From NCBI GenBank assembly GCA_963800065.1, contig CAWCZO010000010.1, forward strand, positions 186,001 to 250,000: a DNA stretch of 64,000 nt, read 5' to 3'. Of the stretch, positions 42,973 to 50,899 are shown in pieces. Numbering within the stretch: position 1 is the first letter of the stretch; each line of letters begins with the position of its first letter. The translations under genes and the position numbers were made by a program. The notes beneath the pieces are model-generated. The model saw only the letters and a list, made by a program, of their open reading frames with translations. It was not told the origin of the DNA and did no database searches. This DNA comes from CAWJFJ01 sp963800065 (lineage in GTDB: Bacteria > Actinomycetota > Acidimicrobiia > Acidimicrobiales > UBA8190).

Positions 42973-43134
42973 CTAGTCAGATGGCCGGTTTCGCCGCCTC
43001 CCGCCGTTCCGTCTGTCCCGCGAGGGCTTGGCGACCTTCTCCAGGTCACGAAGCACCTCCTCCCGGGTGGGGACAGATATCTCCGCTCCCTTGGGCGTGT
43101 GCTGCGTCGGTTCGTCTTCCAGTTCCTCTGGCAT
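42973..43134 (-). CDS. Very small charged passenger protein (53 residues)
   Basis: The ATG at 43134 is preceded by a GGAGG box. The protein begins 'MPEELEDEPTQHTPKGAEI' and continues 'VPTREEVLRDLEKVAKPSRDRR', an acidic head, one helix and an Arg-rich end. Short proteins with a 'TPKG-EI-VP-R' motif recur in actinobacterial accessory DNA (from memory); function unknown. It is divergent from the next gene across only 22 bp. Strong translation signals argue it is real despite its size. Confidence 0.6.
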   Translation of the reverse strand: MPEELEDEPTQHTPKGAEISVPTREEVLRDLEKVAKPSRDRRNGGRRRNRPSD

Positions 43135-43156
43135 CGTCCTCCAAGGTTAGATCGTG

Positions 43157-43972
43157 ATGGACCACCGCGACGAGGGGCATTGGCCCAAAATCATCCGGGC
43201 TGAGGAACACCTCGCAGCCATACGCGCTGAAATCGACTTCTTCCGAGAAGGTGAAGCTTGCGGCATCGTCGGTAAGTTCGAGGAGTCCGGCGAATACGTC
43301 ATCACCCTCAAGACGGTACTTTCGCCGTCGCCCCGGCTCGCCGTTCTCATCGGGGATTGTGTGGGGAACATGCGAAATGCCTTGGATCACCTCTTGTACC
43401 TGATGCTGGGGAAATGGAACCCCCAGGCCATCGCTGGTGATCGCACTCCGCAGTTTCCCATCAGACTCAGTTGCATCACCAAAAAGGGACGGCCGATCAG
43501 TTACGAATCGCTGAGTGGGTTGCCCGAAGAGGTCATTGCACTCATCAAGCGGAATCAGCCGTGCTGTCGAGGAGACCAAGCAGCGGCGCACCCCCTCGCG
43601 CTCATTCACAATCTCTCTAACCACGACAAACACCGAGCCCTGTTTCTTACCACGATCGCCCTGACCCAGGGTGCAATCGGAGTTCGCCTTCACGTCAATG
43701 GGCAACTCACCCCGATTCGAGCCGCTTACATCAAGGGCAGCTTTAAGGCGGGCGCAGAGATCCACAGATTTCCTCTTACGGTGGCCGAAGTTTTCGCGTT
43801 TGGCGCTAGGCGTAAGGAAGATGTGGACGTGTACGGTCACATGCCCGCGTCGATAACGTTCGACGAGCCCGAGCCGCCTCTCGACCGCCCGGTTCTCGAT
43901 GTTCTCGACGAGTGTCTGGAGTTCCTGCGCCCTTTTATCTCCGAGGTGGCGCAAGCGGGAGGCTTCATCTAG
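43157..43972 (+). CDS. Unknown passenger protein with 'ALDHL ... LSNHDKHR' signature
   Basis: A 271-residue soluble protein. The N-terminal helix region 'RAEEHLAAIRAEIDFFRE' is followed by 'CVGNMRNALDHLLYLML' and 'HPLALIHNLSNHDKHRALFL'. These two His-rich helices recur in a widespread uncharacterised actinobacterial family and may form a metal or ligand site. A beta-rich C-terminal half follows. Function unknown; phage or mobile-element contexts are usual from memory. ATG 43157 is used; a GTG 3 nt upstream is possible. Confidence 0.65.
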   Translation: MDHRDEGHWPKIIRAEEHLAAIRAEIDFFREGEACGIVGKFEESGEYVITLKTVLSPSPRLAVLIGDCVGNMRNALDHLLYLMLGKWNPQAIAGDRTPQFPIRLSCITKKGRPISYESLSGLPEEVIALIKRNQPCCRGDQAAAHPLALIHNLSNHDKHRALFLTTIALTQGAIGVRLHVNGQLTPIRAAYIKGSFKAGAEIHRFPLTVAEVFAFGARRKEDVDVYGHMPASITFDEPEPPLDRPVLDVLDECLEFLRPFISEVAQAGGFI

Positions 43973-44007
43973 GCCCCTCACCTGGAGTCATCCCTGGGAG
44001 TAACGTC

Positions 44008-44217
44008 GTGAGGGTGCCCTTGCAGTTTGAGGTCGTAACCCTCGCCGCAGAGCGATTGAGGGCCGCCGACGTGGCTCTGACATCCGCTCTCAGCGGAAGC
44101 GGCAGTATCGACCCCACGATCCTTGCCGAGGTCCACGAAGCGACCCTTGAACTGATCTGGGCCACCGGGACGAGGGATCTGGCAACAGCGCTGGCCGCTA
44201 CCGCCGACCCGAACTGA
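44008..44217 (+). CDS. Small unknown helical protein (69 residues)
   Basis: GTG at 44008 follows a GGGAG box by 7 nt. The sequence 'VVTLAAERLRAADVALTSALSGSGSIDPTILAEVHEATLELIWATGTRDLATALAAT' predicts three helices. No recognisable family. It is the last gene before the right end of transposon 2 and stops 34 bp before the right repeat begins. Confidence 0.5.
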   Translation: MRVPLQFEVVTLAAERLRAADVALTSALSGSGSIDPTILAEVHEATLELIWATGTRDLATALAATADPN

Positions 44218-44250
44218 CTTAGAACCTGACTGGCAGTCAAATCCTGAGTC

Positions 44251-44273
44251 TATACAGAGATGGGATAGTTGCC
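44251..44273 (-). repeat. Transposon 2 right terminal inverted repeat
   Basis: On the minus strand it reads GGCAACTATCCC to CTGTATA and pairs with 41422-41444 at 18 of 23 positions. It ends directly before the ArsR start codon. Confidence 0.85.
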
Positions 44274-44281
44274 GTGACTAC
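44274..44281. repeat. Target-site duplication of transposon 2, right copy (GTGACTAC)
   Basis: Identical to 41414-41421. The duplication regenerated the GTG start codon of the ArsR gene, so the coding frame survived insertion. Confidence 0.9.
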
Positions 44282-44591
44282 TTACCAAGGAGCCCTGAGC
44301 GGGCTGGCCGACCCGACCCGGCGGACCATCTTCGAACGCCTGGGCACGGGACCACACGCCGTCGTCGACCTGGCGGAGGGGCTGCCGGTGAGTCGTCCCG
44401 CGGTCTCCCAGCACCTCCGGGTGCTGAAGGAGGCGGGACTGGTGATCGACCGGCGGCTCGGCAACCGTCGGATCTACCAGCTCAATCCCGACGGGCTGGG
44501 CGCACTGCGCGCCTACCTGGACCGCTTCTGGGACCGGGCTCTGGCCGACTTCAAGGCGGCCGCCGAGAGCGAACAAGGAGAAGGGACATGA
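44274..44591 (+). CDS. ArsR-family regulator (SRPBCC-associated subgroup)
   Basis: A 105-residue winged-helix repressor: 'ALSGLADPTRRTIFERLGTGPHAVVDLAEGLPVSRPAVSQHLRVLKEAGLVIDRRLGNRRIYQLNPDGLGALRAYLDRFWDRAL'. It lacks metal-binding cysteines and fits the subgroup coupled to AHSA1-type SRPBCC genes; indeed its stop overlaps such a gene (ATGA). The GTG start lies inside the duplication made by transposon 2. The original upstream region is now more than 2.8 kb away, so native regulation is probably lost or replaced by an element-borne promoter. Confidence 0.88.
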   Translation: MTTYQGALSGLADPTRRTIFERLGTGPHAVVDLAEGLPVSRPAVSQHLRVLKEAGLVIDRRLGNRRIYQLNPDGLGALRAYLDRFWDRALADFKAAAESEQGEGT

Positions 44592-45052
44592 CCATGACCG
44601 CCACCGTCGTCCGCAAGAGCGTCACCGTCGAGGTACCGCCGGACAAGGCCTTTCGCATCTTCACCGAGGGGATCGACAGCTGGTGGTTCCCGGGGCACCA
44701 CATCGGCGAGAGTGAGCTCAATGAGGTGGTGCTCGAACCCCGGGCCGGTGGGCGCTGGTACGAGATAGGCGTCGACGGCTCCGAGTGCCAATGGGGAGCG
44801 GTCCTCCGGTGGGAACCGCTGCACCGCCTGGTTCTGGCCTGGCAGATCGACGCCACCTGGCACTTCGATCCCCGCCTGGTCACCGAGGTCGAAGTCCGCT
44901 TCGTGGCCGACGGTCCCCACCACACCGTTGTCGAGCTCGAGCACCGCGACCTGGAGCGATTCGGCGAGAACACGGACACCATGCGCGAAGGCTTCGACTC
45001 ACCGGGCGGCTGGCAGGGCCTGCTCGAGCGCTACGCCGAGACCACGGCGTAG
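44588..45052 (+). CDS. AHSA1/SRPBCC-family protein
   Basis: A 154-residue helix-grip protein beginning 'VVRKSVTVEVPPDKAFRIFTEGIDSWWFPGHHI' and carrying 'EPRAGGRWYEIGVDG', 'AWQIDATWHFDP' and a C-terminal helix 'GGWQGLLERYAETTA'. This is the AHSA1-like group usually paired with an ArsR repressor, as here with a 4-nt overlap. The ligand is unknown; a role in stress or xenobiotic response is typical but unproven. Confidence 0.87.
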   Translation: MTMTATVVRKSVTVEVPPDKAFRIFTEGIDSWWFPGHHIGESELNEVVLEPRAGGRWYEIGVDGSECQWGAVLRWEPLHRLVLAWQIDATWHFDPRLVTEVEVRFVADGPHHTVVELEHRDLERFGENTDTMREGFDSPGGWQGLLERYAETTA

Positions 45053-45128
45053 CGGCGTGACCGGGTCGGGGAGCCGGCCACCGGTATGGCCTGGCCGGGC
45101 GGGCGCCAAGTGGGCATGATCAAGGACG

Positions 45129-46328
45129 ATGCCCACTTCGGCCAGCGCCATCAATTACGACCCCTACGACTTCGACATCGATGCCGACCCCTACCCCGTC
45201 TTCATGCGCATGCGGGACGAGATGCCCCTCTACTACAACGAGGGACTCGACTTCTATGCGGTGAGCCGGTTCGCCGATGTCGAGTCGTGCTCGATCGACT
45301 GGCAGACCTTCAGCTCGGCACGGGGATCGGTCCTCGAGATCATCCGCTCGGGGATGGAGATCCCGAAGGGGATGTTCATCTTCGAGGATCCGCCCCTCCA
45401 CAACCTGCACCGGCGCCTGATGGCCCGGGTCTTCACGGCCCGACGGGTGGCCGTCCTCGAGGACCGCATGCGCCGGTACTGCGCCGCCGCGCTCGATCCT
45501 CTCGTCGGCGGCGGCGGCTTCGACTTCGTGCGTGATCTCGGTGCCGACCTGCCGATGCGTGTGATCAGCGACATGCTCGGCATCCCCGAAGAGGATCAGG
45601 TGGCCGTCCGCGACCACTTCGACGAGGGCCTGCGGATCGAGGACGGTCGACCCCCCGACGGCCGGCAGGTGGTGTCGCGGGCTTCGGACATGTCGAACTT
45701 CGCCCCCTACATCAGCTTCCGCCGCCAGCACCCGGCCGACGACCTGATGACCGATCTGATCGAGGCCACGTTCGTGGACGAGACCGGCGTCGAACGCCAA
45801 CTCGACGACGAAGAGGTCCTGAACTACGCCATGTTGCTCGCCGCCGCCGGCAACGAGACCACGACCAAGCTCATCGGTTGGACCGGCTACCTCCTCGGCG
45901 CCCACCCGGACCAGCGCCGCCTCCTCGTCGACGAACCCGGTCTGATCCCCGGCGCCATCGAGGAGATCCTGCGGTACGAGGCGCCATCCCCGGTCCAGGC
46001 CCGGTACGTGACACGCGACGTCGAGATCCACGACGCCACGGTGCCCGAGGGCTCGATCCTCTTGATGCTCAATGCGGCGGCCAACCGCGACGACCGACAA
46101 TTCGACGACCCCGACCGGTTCGACGTCCGGCGCACCATCGACCACCACGTCACCTTCGGCTTCGGACTGCATTTCTGCATGGGCGCGGCGCTGGCCCGAC
46201 TCGAGGGGCGCGTGGCGTTGGAGGAGGTGCTGGCCCGTTTCCCGGACTGGGTGGTCGACCATGCGGCTAGCGAGCGGGTGCACACCACGACGGTGCGGGG
46301 CTGGCACCGTCTGCCGGTTCTCGTCTAG
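45129..46328 (+). CDS. Cytochrome P450
   Basis: A 399-residue soluble bacterial P450. The oxygen-binding I helix reads 'AAAGNETTT' (238-246), the K-helix ExxR is 'EILR' (279-282), and the heme loop 'FGFGLHFCMGAALAR' has the axial ligand Cys350. It oxidises an unknown substrate with electrons from a ferredoxin system not encoded here. It stands alone, with a 76-bp gap from the SRPBCC gene and a strong palindrome after the stop. Confidence 0.93.
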   Translation: MPTSASAINYDPYDFDIDADPYPVFMRMRDEMPLYYNEGLDFYAVSRFADVESCSIDWQTFSSARGSVLEIIRSGMEIPKGMFIFEDPPLHNLHRRLMARVFTARRVAVLEDRMRRYCAAALDPLVGGGGFDFVRDLGADLPMRVISDMLGIPEEDQVAVRDHFDEGLRIEDGRPPDGRQVVSRASDMSNFAPYISFRRQHPADDLMTDLIEATFVDETGVERQLDDEEVLNYAMLLAAAGNETTTKLIGWTGYLLGAHPDQRRLLVDEPGLIPGAIEEILRYEAPSPVQARYVTRDVEIHDATVPEGSILLMLNAAANRDDRQFDDPDRFDVRRTIDHHVTFGFGLHFCMGAALARLEGRVALEEVLARFPDWVVDHAASERVHTTTVRGWHRLPVLV

Positions 46329-46343
46329 CGGCACGGAGCGGCT

Positions 46344-46363
46344 GGCACCGGCCGGCCGGTGCC
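46344..46363. terminator. 20-bp perfect GC palindrome between convergent genes
   Basis: GGCACCGG-CCGG-CCGGTGCC lies between the P450 stop and the stop of the convergent carboxymuconolactone decarboxylase gene. It can form a stable hairpin on either transcript; no T-run is present. Confidence 0.5.
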
Positions 46364-46392
46364 GTCGGCGCGGCGCACACCACCCCGGTCCG

Positions 46393-46947
46393 TCAGGGGA
46401 AGCCGTCCACGCCGGGCTCCCTCTCCACCCCCAGCGAGTTCAGGGTGAAGGCCACCAGGTGGTACTGGCCGACCACCATGCAGACCTCGATCAACTGGTG
46501 CTCGTCATAGGCGCCGGCCAGGACGCTCCACGTCGAGTCGGAGATCGACGACTCCTCGTGGAGCTCGTCGGCCGCCCTCAGGAGGGCGGACTCCACGGAG
46601 GTCCACCCCGCCGCCGACCCACCGTCGATGACGCGGGAGATCTCGTCCTCGCCGAGACCGACGGTCCGGGCGATGCGCGCGTGCTGACCCCACTCGTACC
46701 CGGCCCCGGTGTTCCACGCCGTCCGGAGGATCAACAGCTCCCGGTGGCGGGCGGGCAGCTCCCCGCGGTAGAGCAGAAAACCGCCGAACGCCGACCACCG
46801 CTTGAACAGCCCGGGGTGGCGGACCACGGTGGCGAAGATGTTCAGATCGCGCCCGTCCACCCGGATCGGATCGAGCAGGGCGCGGCTCTGCTCGTCGCGC
46901 TCACCCTCGGGGAGCGGCGGGATGCGGGGCGGTCCACCGGCGTTCAT
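46393..46947 (-). CDS. Carboxymuconolactone decarboxylase family protein (cysteine-free)
   Basis: A 184-residue helical protein. 'ELPARHRELLILRTAWNTGAGYEWGQHARIARTVGLGEDEISRVIDG' is the PF02627 core; instead of C-x2-C it has Glu-Trp-x2-His, as in the decarboxylase-like rather than peroxidase-like members. 'YDEHQLIEVCMVVGQYHLVAFTLNSLGVE' completes the fold. It probably acts on a small organic acid or lactone. It lies 24 bp downstream of the HxlR regulator on the same strand and may be co-expressed. Confidence 0.85.
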   Translation of the reverse strand: MNAGGPPRIPPLPEGERDEQSRALLDPIRVDGRDLNIFATVVRHPGLFKRWSAFGGFLLYRGELPARHRELLILRTAWNTGAGYEWGQHARIARTVGLGEDEISRVIDGGSAAGWTSVESALLRAADELHEESSISDSTWSVLAGAYDEHQLIEVCMVVGQYHLVAFTLNSLGVEREPGVDGFP

Positions 46948-46971
46948 GGCACCGGTATCATGACACCCCGC

Positions 46972-47457
46972 CTAGGGCGAAGAGAGTCGCTCCGGGAGCA
47001 GGTGCGCTCGGCCCGGCCCCTGTCCGGCCGTCGCCTTCACGTCCCGGGGACCGACCGTCTCCCCGCACGATCCGCACACGAGCACGGCCTCGGCCGACGA
47101 GCCACACCCCTTATGGGTGACGACCAGAGGCGGACCGTCCGGTGCCGAGTAGCGGTCACCCCACTGGCGCATGGTGGTGAGCACGGGCCACAGGTCGCGG
47201 CCCTTGTCGGTCAGGCGGTAGTCGTAGCGCATCGGGTGCTCGCAATAAGGCTCGCGCCACAGGACGCCGGCGTCGACCAGGCGGGTCAGGCGCTGCTGCA
47301 GGATGTTGCGGGAGATACCGAGGCGCTCCTGGAAGGAGTCGAAGCGCGTCACACCGAGGAACGCGTCCCTCACCACCAGCATGCTCCACCACTCCCCGAC
47401 GACCTCGAGGCACTGGGCCACCGAGCAGTCCATGTCGGCGAAGCTCTTTCTCTCCAT
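46972..47457 (-). CDS. HxlR-family regulator with C-terminal cysteine cluster
   Basis: A 161-residue winged-helix protein: 'CSVAQCLEVVGEWWSMLVVRDAFLGVTRFDSFQERLGISRNILQQRLTRLVDAGVLWREPYCEHPMRYDYRLTDKGRDL' is the complete HxlR domain. After it comes 'HKGCGSSAEAVLVCGSCGETV', a possible zinc ribbon seen in some long HxlR proteins. HxlR proteins sense aldehydes, quinones or disulfide stress. It is divergent from an MFS exporter across 53 bp containing GTATT-N9-AATAC, its probable operator. Confidence 0.87.
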   Translation of the reverse strand: MERKSFADMDCSVAQCLEVVGEWWSMLVVRDAFLGVTRFDSFQERLGISRNILQQRLTRLVDAGVLWREPYCEHPMRYDYRLTDKGRDLWPVLTTMRQWGDRYSAPDGPPLVVTHKGCGSSAEAVLVCGSCGETVGPRDVKATAGQGPGRAHLLPERLSSP

Positions 47458-47476
47458 GCCGCCAGACTAGTGGGTT

Positions 47477-47495
47477 GTATTATAGAACGCAATAC
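47477..47495. promoter_or_regulatory. Dyad GTATT-N9-AATAC between HxlR and MFS genes
   Basis: The only AT-rich dyad in the 53-bp divergent spacer: GTATT at 47477-47481, AATAC at 47491-47495. It probably overlaps both promoters and binds the HxlR protein. Confidence 0.5.
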
Positions 47496-47510
47496 CCTAG
47501 AGTCCCACCC

Positions 47511-48973
47511 ATGGCCAGCGCCACAGACATCCGACCCCGCCCCGACGAGGCGGCGGCGGGACCGGAAGCGTCGGCCGGCGCCCTCTCCGGGTGCCGGGGC
47601 CCGGTGTTCGGCGTCACCGCCCTCGGCGCCTTCATGGCCTCACTCGACCTGTCGATCGTGAACGTCGCCTTCCCCGCCCTCGAGCGCTCGTTCCCCCACG
47701 ACTCGCGGGCGTCGCTGGCGTGGGTGATCACCGGTTACAGCATCGTGTTCGCCTCCCTCCTGGTCACAGCCGGTCGCAGCGCCGACCGGCTCGGGCGACG
47801 GCGGCTGTTCTTCATCGGCCTGGGCGTCTTCACCCTCGGATCGGCCTTGTGCGGCCTGGCTCCCTCGGTGGATCTGCTCGTGGCCGGACGTTTCGTCCAG
47901 GGCAGCGGTGCGGCGGCGATGCTTCCCTCCTCTCTGGGCCTGCTCCTCGGCGCCTTCCCCAGTGAACGCCGCTCCCAGGTCGTCGCCCTGTGGGGCGGGA
48001 TCGGCGCACTGGCCGTCGCCACCGGGCCGTCGCTCGGGGGGCTCCTCGTGTCCGGACCCGGCTGGCGCTGGGTGTTCTTCGTCAATCTGCCCATCGGCGC
48101 CGCGGCCTTCCTGGTGGGTCGGCGCGTGCTCACCGAGACCGCCCTGGCCGGCTCGGGGCGCGGCCCGACTACGCCGGTGTCGTCCTGGTCAGTGCCACCC
48201 TGGCGGCCCTGGTCCTCGGGATCACCGAGGGACCGACCTGGGGCTGGTCGAGTGCACGCATCGTGGCCTGCTTCGTCGGTGCCGTTGTGGTGGGGGCCGC
48301 CTTCCTCCGCCGGTCGGCCCGCCATCCCGAGCCCGTCCTCGACCTGACCCTCTTCCGGTCACGGTCCTTCAGCGTGGCCAACGGCGCCACCGTCCTCTAC
48401 GCCATGGGCTTCTTCGCCATGTTGCTCGGGAACATCCTCTTCCTCACCGGTGTCTGGCATTACTCGATCCTGAGGGCCGGCCTCGCCGTCACCCCCGGAC
48501 CCCTGGTGGTGGCCGTCGTCTCGGGACCGGCGGGACGGGTGGCCCAGCGGGTCGGATTCCGGACCGTCCTGCTGGTGGGATTCGCGTTCTTCGCCGGGGG
48601 CCTCGCCTGGTACGCCACGGTCATCGGCCTCCACCCCTCGTACGTCACGCACTGGCTGCCGGCCACGCTGATCACGGGGCTCGGCATCGGGCTCACCTTC
48701 CCCGTTCTCAGTGCGGCGGCGGTCTCGAGTCTGCACATCGAGCGCTTCGGCGTGGGCAGCGCCGTGAACCAGACGGCCCGGCAGGTCGGCGGTGCGTTCG
48801 GCGTGGCCATCCTGGTCGTCATTCTCGGCAATCCCCGGACCCCGGCGTCGGCCCTCGTCCACTTCCGCCACCTGTGGGAGTTCGCCGCCACCATGGCCGT
48901 CTTGTCCGGGCTCGTGACGGCCCTGTTGCAGCGCGGCAGGACCACCACCCCCACGGTCCCGGCGGCGACCTAG
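47511..48973 (+). pseudogene. MFS drug exporter (DHA2-like), apparent -1 frameshift
   Basis: From ATG 47511 the first frame encodes the first 215 or so residues: 'GVTALGAFMASLDLSIVNVAFPALERSF', motif A 'AGRSADRLGRRRLFF' and 'SGPGWRWVFFVNLPIGAAAFLVGRRVLTE'. It breaks at 'ALAGSGRG'. The other frame resumes with 'ARPDYAGVVLVSATLAALVLGITEGP' and continues through the remaining helices to 48973. One more G in the G4 run at 48155-48158 restores a normal protein of about 487 residues. It is regulated with the divergent HxlR gene. Mutation or sequencing error cannot be told apart. Confidence 0.83.
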
Positions 48974-48984
48974 GTTCGGGAACG

Positions 48985-49836
48985 GTGTCGACACGATCAC
49001 AACCCTTCGTCCCGGCGCCGACCACGAGCGCCTTCGACCGGGCCACGACCATCGTGCCGTCGGAGGACGGCTGGTCGACGGAACTCGACGGCTCCTGGAG
49101 CATCAGGGGCTCCCTGAACGGCGGGTACGTCCTGGCCGTCATGACCAGAGCAGCCACGGCGGCCGGGTCGATGCCCGACCCTCTGGCCGTGACCGCCACC
49201 TTCCTCTCATCGCCCACGGCGGGGCCGGCCGAGATCACGGTCGAGATGATCAAGCGTGGACGACGGACGTCGGTGGCCGAGGTCGCTCTCCGCCAGGGGG
49301 CGGTCCAACACGCGAGAGCGACGGTGGTCCTGGGCGATCTCACCGGCTTCACCGGAGCCAGCCTGGCCTTCCCCCCGCCGACGATCCCTCCGCTCGAAGA
49401 GTGCCTGTCCATCCGTGACCGGCACGGACCGAACGGGATCGACCCGCCCGAGATCTTCCGTCATCTCGACCTGCACCTGGCCCCCGGGCCCGGATGGCTC
49501 ACCGGCGCCGGGCCGGGCAGGACGGAAACGGGAGACGCCCGCATCGAGGGGTGGACACGCTTCGCCGACGGGGGCGAGCCCGACGTCCACTCGTTGATGT
49601 TGTTCGCCGACGCCTTCCCGCCGGCGATCCTCGATGTCTTCCCCGCCGGATGGGTGCCCAGCCTGCAGTTCTCGGTCTACCTCCGCGCCCGGCCTGGGCC
49701 CGGTTGGGTCCGAGGATCGTTCCTGACGCGGTCCGTGGTCGGTGGCCTCCTGGAGGAGGACGGCGAGGTCTTCGACAACACCGGTCGCCTGGTGGCTCTG
49801 TCGCGTCAACTGGCTCTTCTTCTCCCACCGACCTGA
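48985..49836 (+). CDS. Acyl-CoA thioesterase family protein (double hotdog)
   Basis: A 283-residue protein. 'FDRATTIVPSEDGWSTELDGSWSIRGSLNGGYVLAVMTRAA' is the first hotdog motif of TesB-like thioesterases. The second half has 'WVPSLQFSVYLRARPGPGWVRGSFLTRSVVGGLLEEDGEVFDNTGRLVALSRQLALLL', with the terminal 'D--G-LVA-SRQ' signature. It probably hydrolyses acyl-CoA esters. The GTG at 48985 follows the exporter stop by 11 bp, so it may be co-transcribed with it. Confidence 0.85.
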   Translation: MSTRSQPFVPAPTTSAFDRATTIVPSEDGWSTELDGSWSIRGSLNGGYVLAVMTRAATAAGSMPDPLAVTATFLSSPTAGPAEITVEMIKRGRRTSVAEVALRQGAVQHARATVVLGDLTGFTGASLAFPPPTIPPLEECLSIRDRHGPNGIDPPEIFRHLDLHLAPGPGWLTGAGPGRTETGDARIEGWTRFADGGEPDVHSLMLFADAFPPAILDVFPAGWVPSLQFSVYLRARPGPGWVRGSFLTRSVVGGLLEEDGEVFDNTGRLVALSRQLALLLPPT

Positions 49837-49872
49837 GGTCAACGGGCAAGGACCCCGTGGCATGCTTTCGCC

Positions 49873-50829
49873 GTGGCCCGCCCACCTTCCCCCCGGTCCG
49901 CTTCCCGACGCCGTCCACGGCACGCCGGCCTTGCCACCGGGTCCGCCGGCGGCGGCGGCGTACCGAGGCGGACACTGCTGAAGGCGTTGGTGGGAGCGGC
50001 GGCCGGTGTGGGGTTGGCCGGCGCCACGTGGTCGGCCACCAGACACCGGAAGCAGGCGGCGGAGAAGGGGGGATCGCCGCACGGGGGATCAGCGCCCCGA
50101 ACCACCGGCTCCACCGTTCCCCGAGCACTCCTGACCGGCATGGTGGTGGGCATCGACCCCGGGCACAACGGGGACAACTGGGAACACACCAGCTACATCA
50201 ATCAGCCCGTGTGGAACGGTCGTGAGGAAGAGACGTGCGACACGACCGGTACGCAGGAGGCCAACGGGTACACCGAGGCACAGTTCGCCTTCAACGTGGC
50301 GCAGAATCTGGCCGCCATCCTGCGCGCCCAGGGCGCCACCGTGGTCCTCACCAGGACCACCAACGCCGGCTTCGGCCCGTGCATCACCGAGCGGGCGAGC
50401 ATCGTGAACAACGCCGGCGCCCATGTAGCGGTCTCCATCCACGCCGACGGTGGTCCCGTCACCGGCCGGGGGTTCTCGATCCTCGAGCCGGTGGCCAGCG
50501 GCGTCAACGACGACGTCATCGCCGCCTCCCAGGTCCTCGGCGACCACGTCCGCAGCGCCTTTCTGTCCGAGACCCCGATGCCGGTGAGCGACTACTACGG
50601 CGTGAACGGCGTCGTCCCGCGCGATGATCTCGGTGGCCTGAACCTGACGACGGTCCCGAAGGTCATGGTCGAGTGCGGGAACATGCCCAACCCGACCGAC
50701 GCCGCGCTCCTCGTCGATCCGGGGTTCCAGCAGCAGGCGGCGGCGGCCTTCGCCAAGGCCATCACCACCTTCCTCACCGAATCGGCCCCGGGACACGCCA
50801 CGACCACGACGGCGGTCTCCACGACCTAG
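49873..50829 (+). CDS. Exported N-acetylmuramoyl-L-alanine amidase (Amidase_3)
   Basis: A 318-residue cell-wall hydrolase. The N-terminus has a twin-arginine-like signal 'PRRTLLKALVGAAAGVGLAGA' (31-51). The zinc site reads His98 in 'GIDPGHNG', Glu135 in 'YTEAQFAF' and His190 in 'SIHADGG'; the catalytic Glu267 is in 'VMVECGNMPNPTDA'. These are the complete Amidase_3 residues that cleave the bond between muramic acid and the stem peptide. It ends in a Thr-rich tail. A strong hairpin follows the stop. Confidence 0.9.
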   Translation: MARPPSPRSASRRRPRHAGLATGSAGGGGVPRRTLLKALVGAAAGVGLAGATWSATRHRKQAAEKGGSPHGGSAPRTTGSTVPRALLTGMVVGIDPGHNGDNWEHTSYINQPVWNGREEETCDTTGTQEANGYTEAQFAFNVAQNLAAILRAQGATVVLTRTTNAGFGPCITERASIVNNAGAHVAVSIHADGGPVTGRGFSILEPVASGVNDDVIAASQVLGDHVRSAFLSETPMPVSDYYGVNGVVPRDDLGGLNLTTVPKVMVECGNMPNPTDAALLVDPGFQQQAAAAFAKAITTFLTESAPGHATTTTAVSTT

Positions 50830-50835
50830 GAAGGC

Positions 50836-50872
50836 GCGACGGGACCCCGGGTGCACCCGGGAGTCCTGTCGC
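50836..50872. terminator. Bidirectional terminator-like hairpin
   Basis: GCGAC at 50836-50840 pairs with GTCGC at 50868-50872, with GGGAC/GTCC and CCGGG/CCCGG inner stems around TGCA. It lies between the amidase stop and the stop of the convergent small secreted protein. Confidence 0.6.
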
Positions 50873-50899
50873 GGTGGAGTCGGCCATCGCCCCCGGGGG

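Larger units (their letters stand above)
41422..44273 (+). mobile_element. Transposon 2: IS1595-like element with five passenger genes (2852 bp)
   Basis: Bounded by 23-bp imperfect inverted repeats (41422-41444 and 44251-44273; 18 of 23 match, with conserved TATCCC and CTGTATA blocks) and an exact GTGACTAC duplication. Content: transposase (41469), a convergent ribbon-helix-helix gene, a YjzC-like gene, a 53-residue gene, an 'ALDHL ... LSNHDKHR' protein and a 69-residue protein. Its ends and transposase differ from those of transposon 1, so it is an independent insertion only 17 bp from the other target. Confidence 0.88.
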
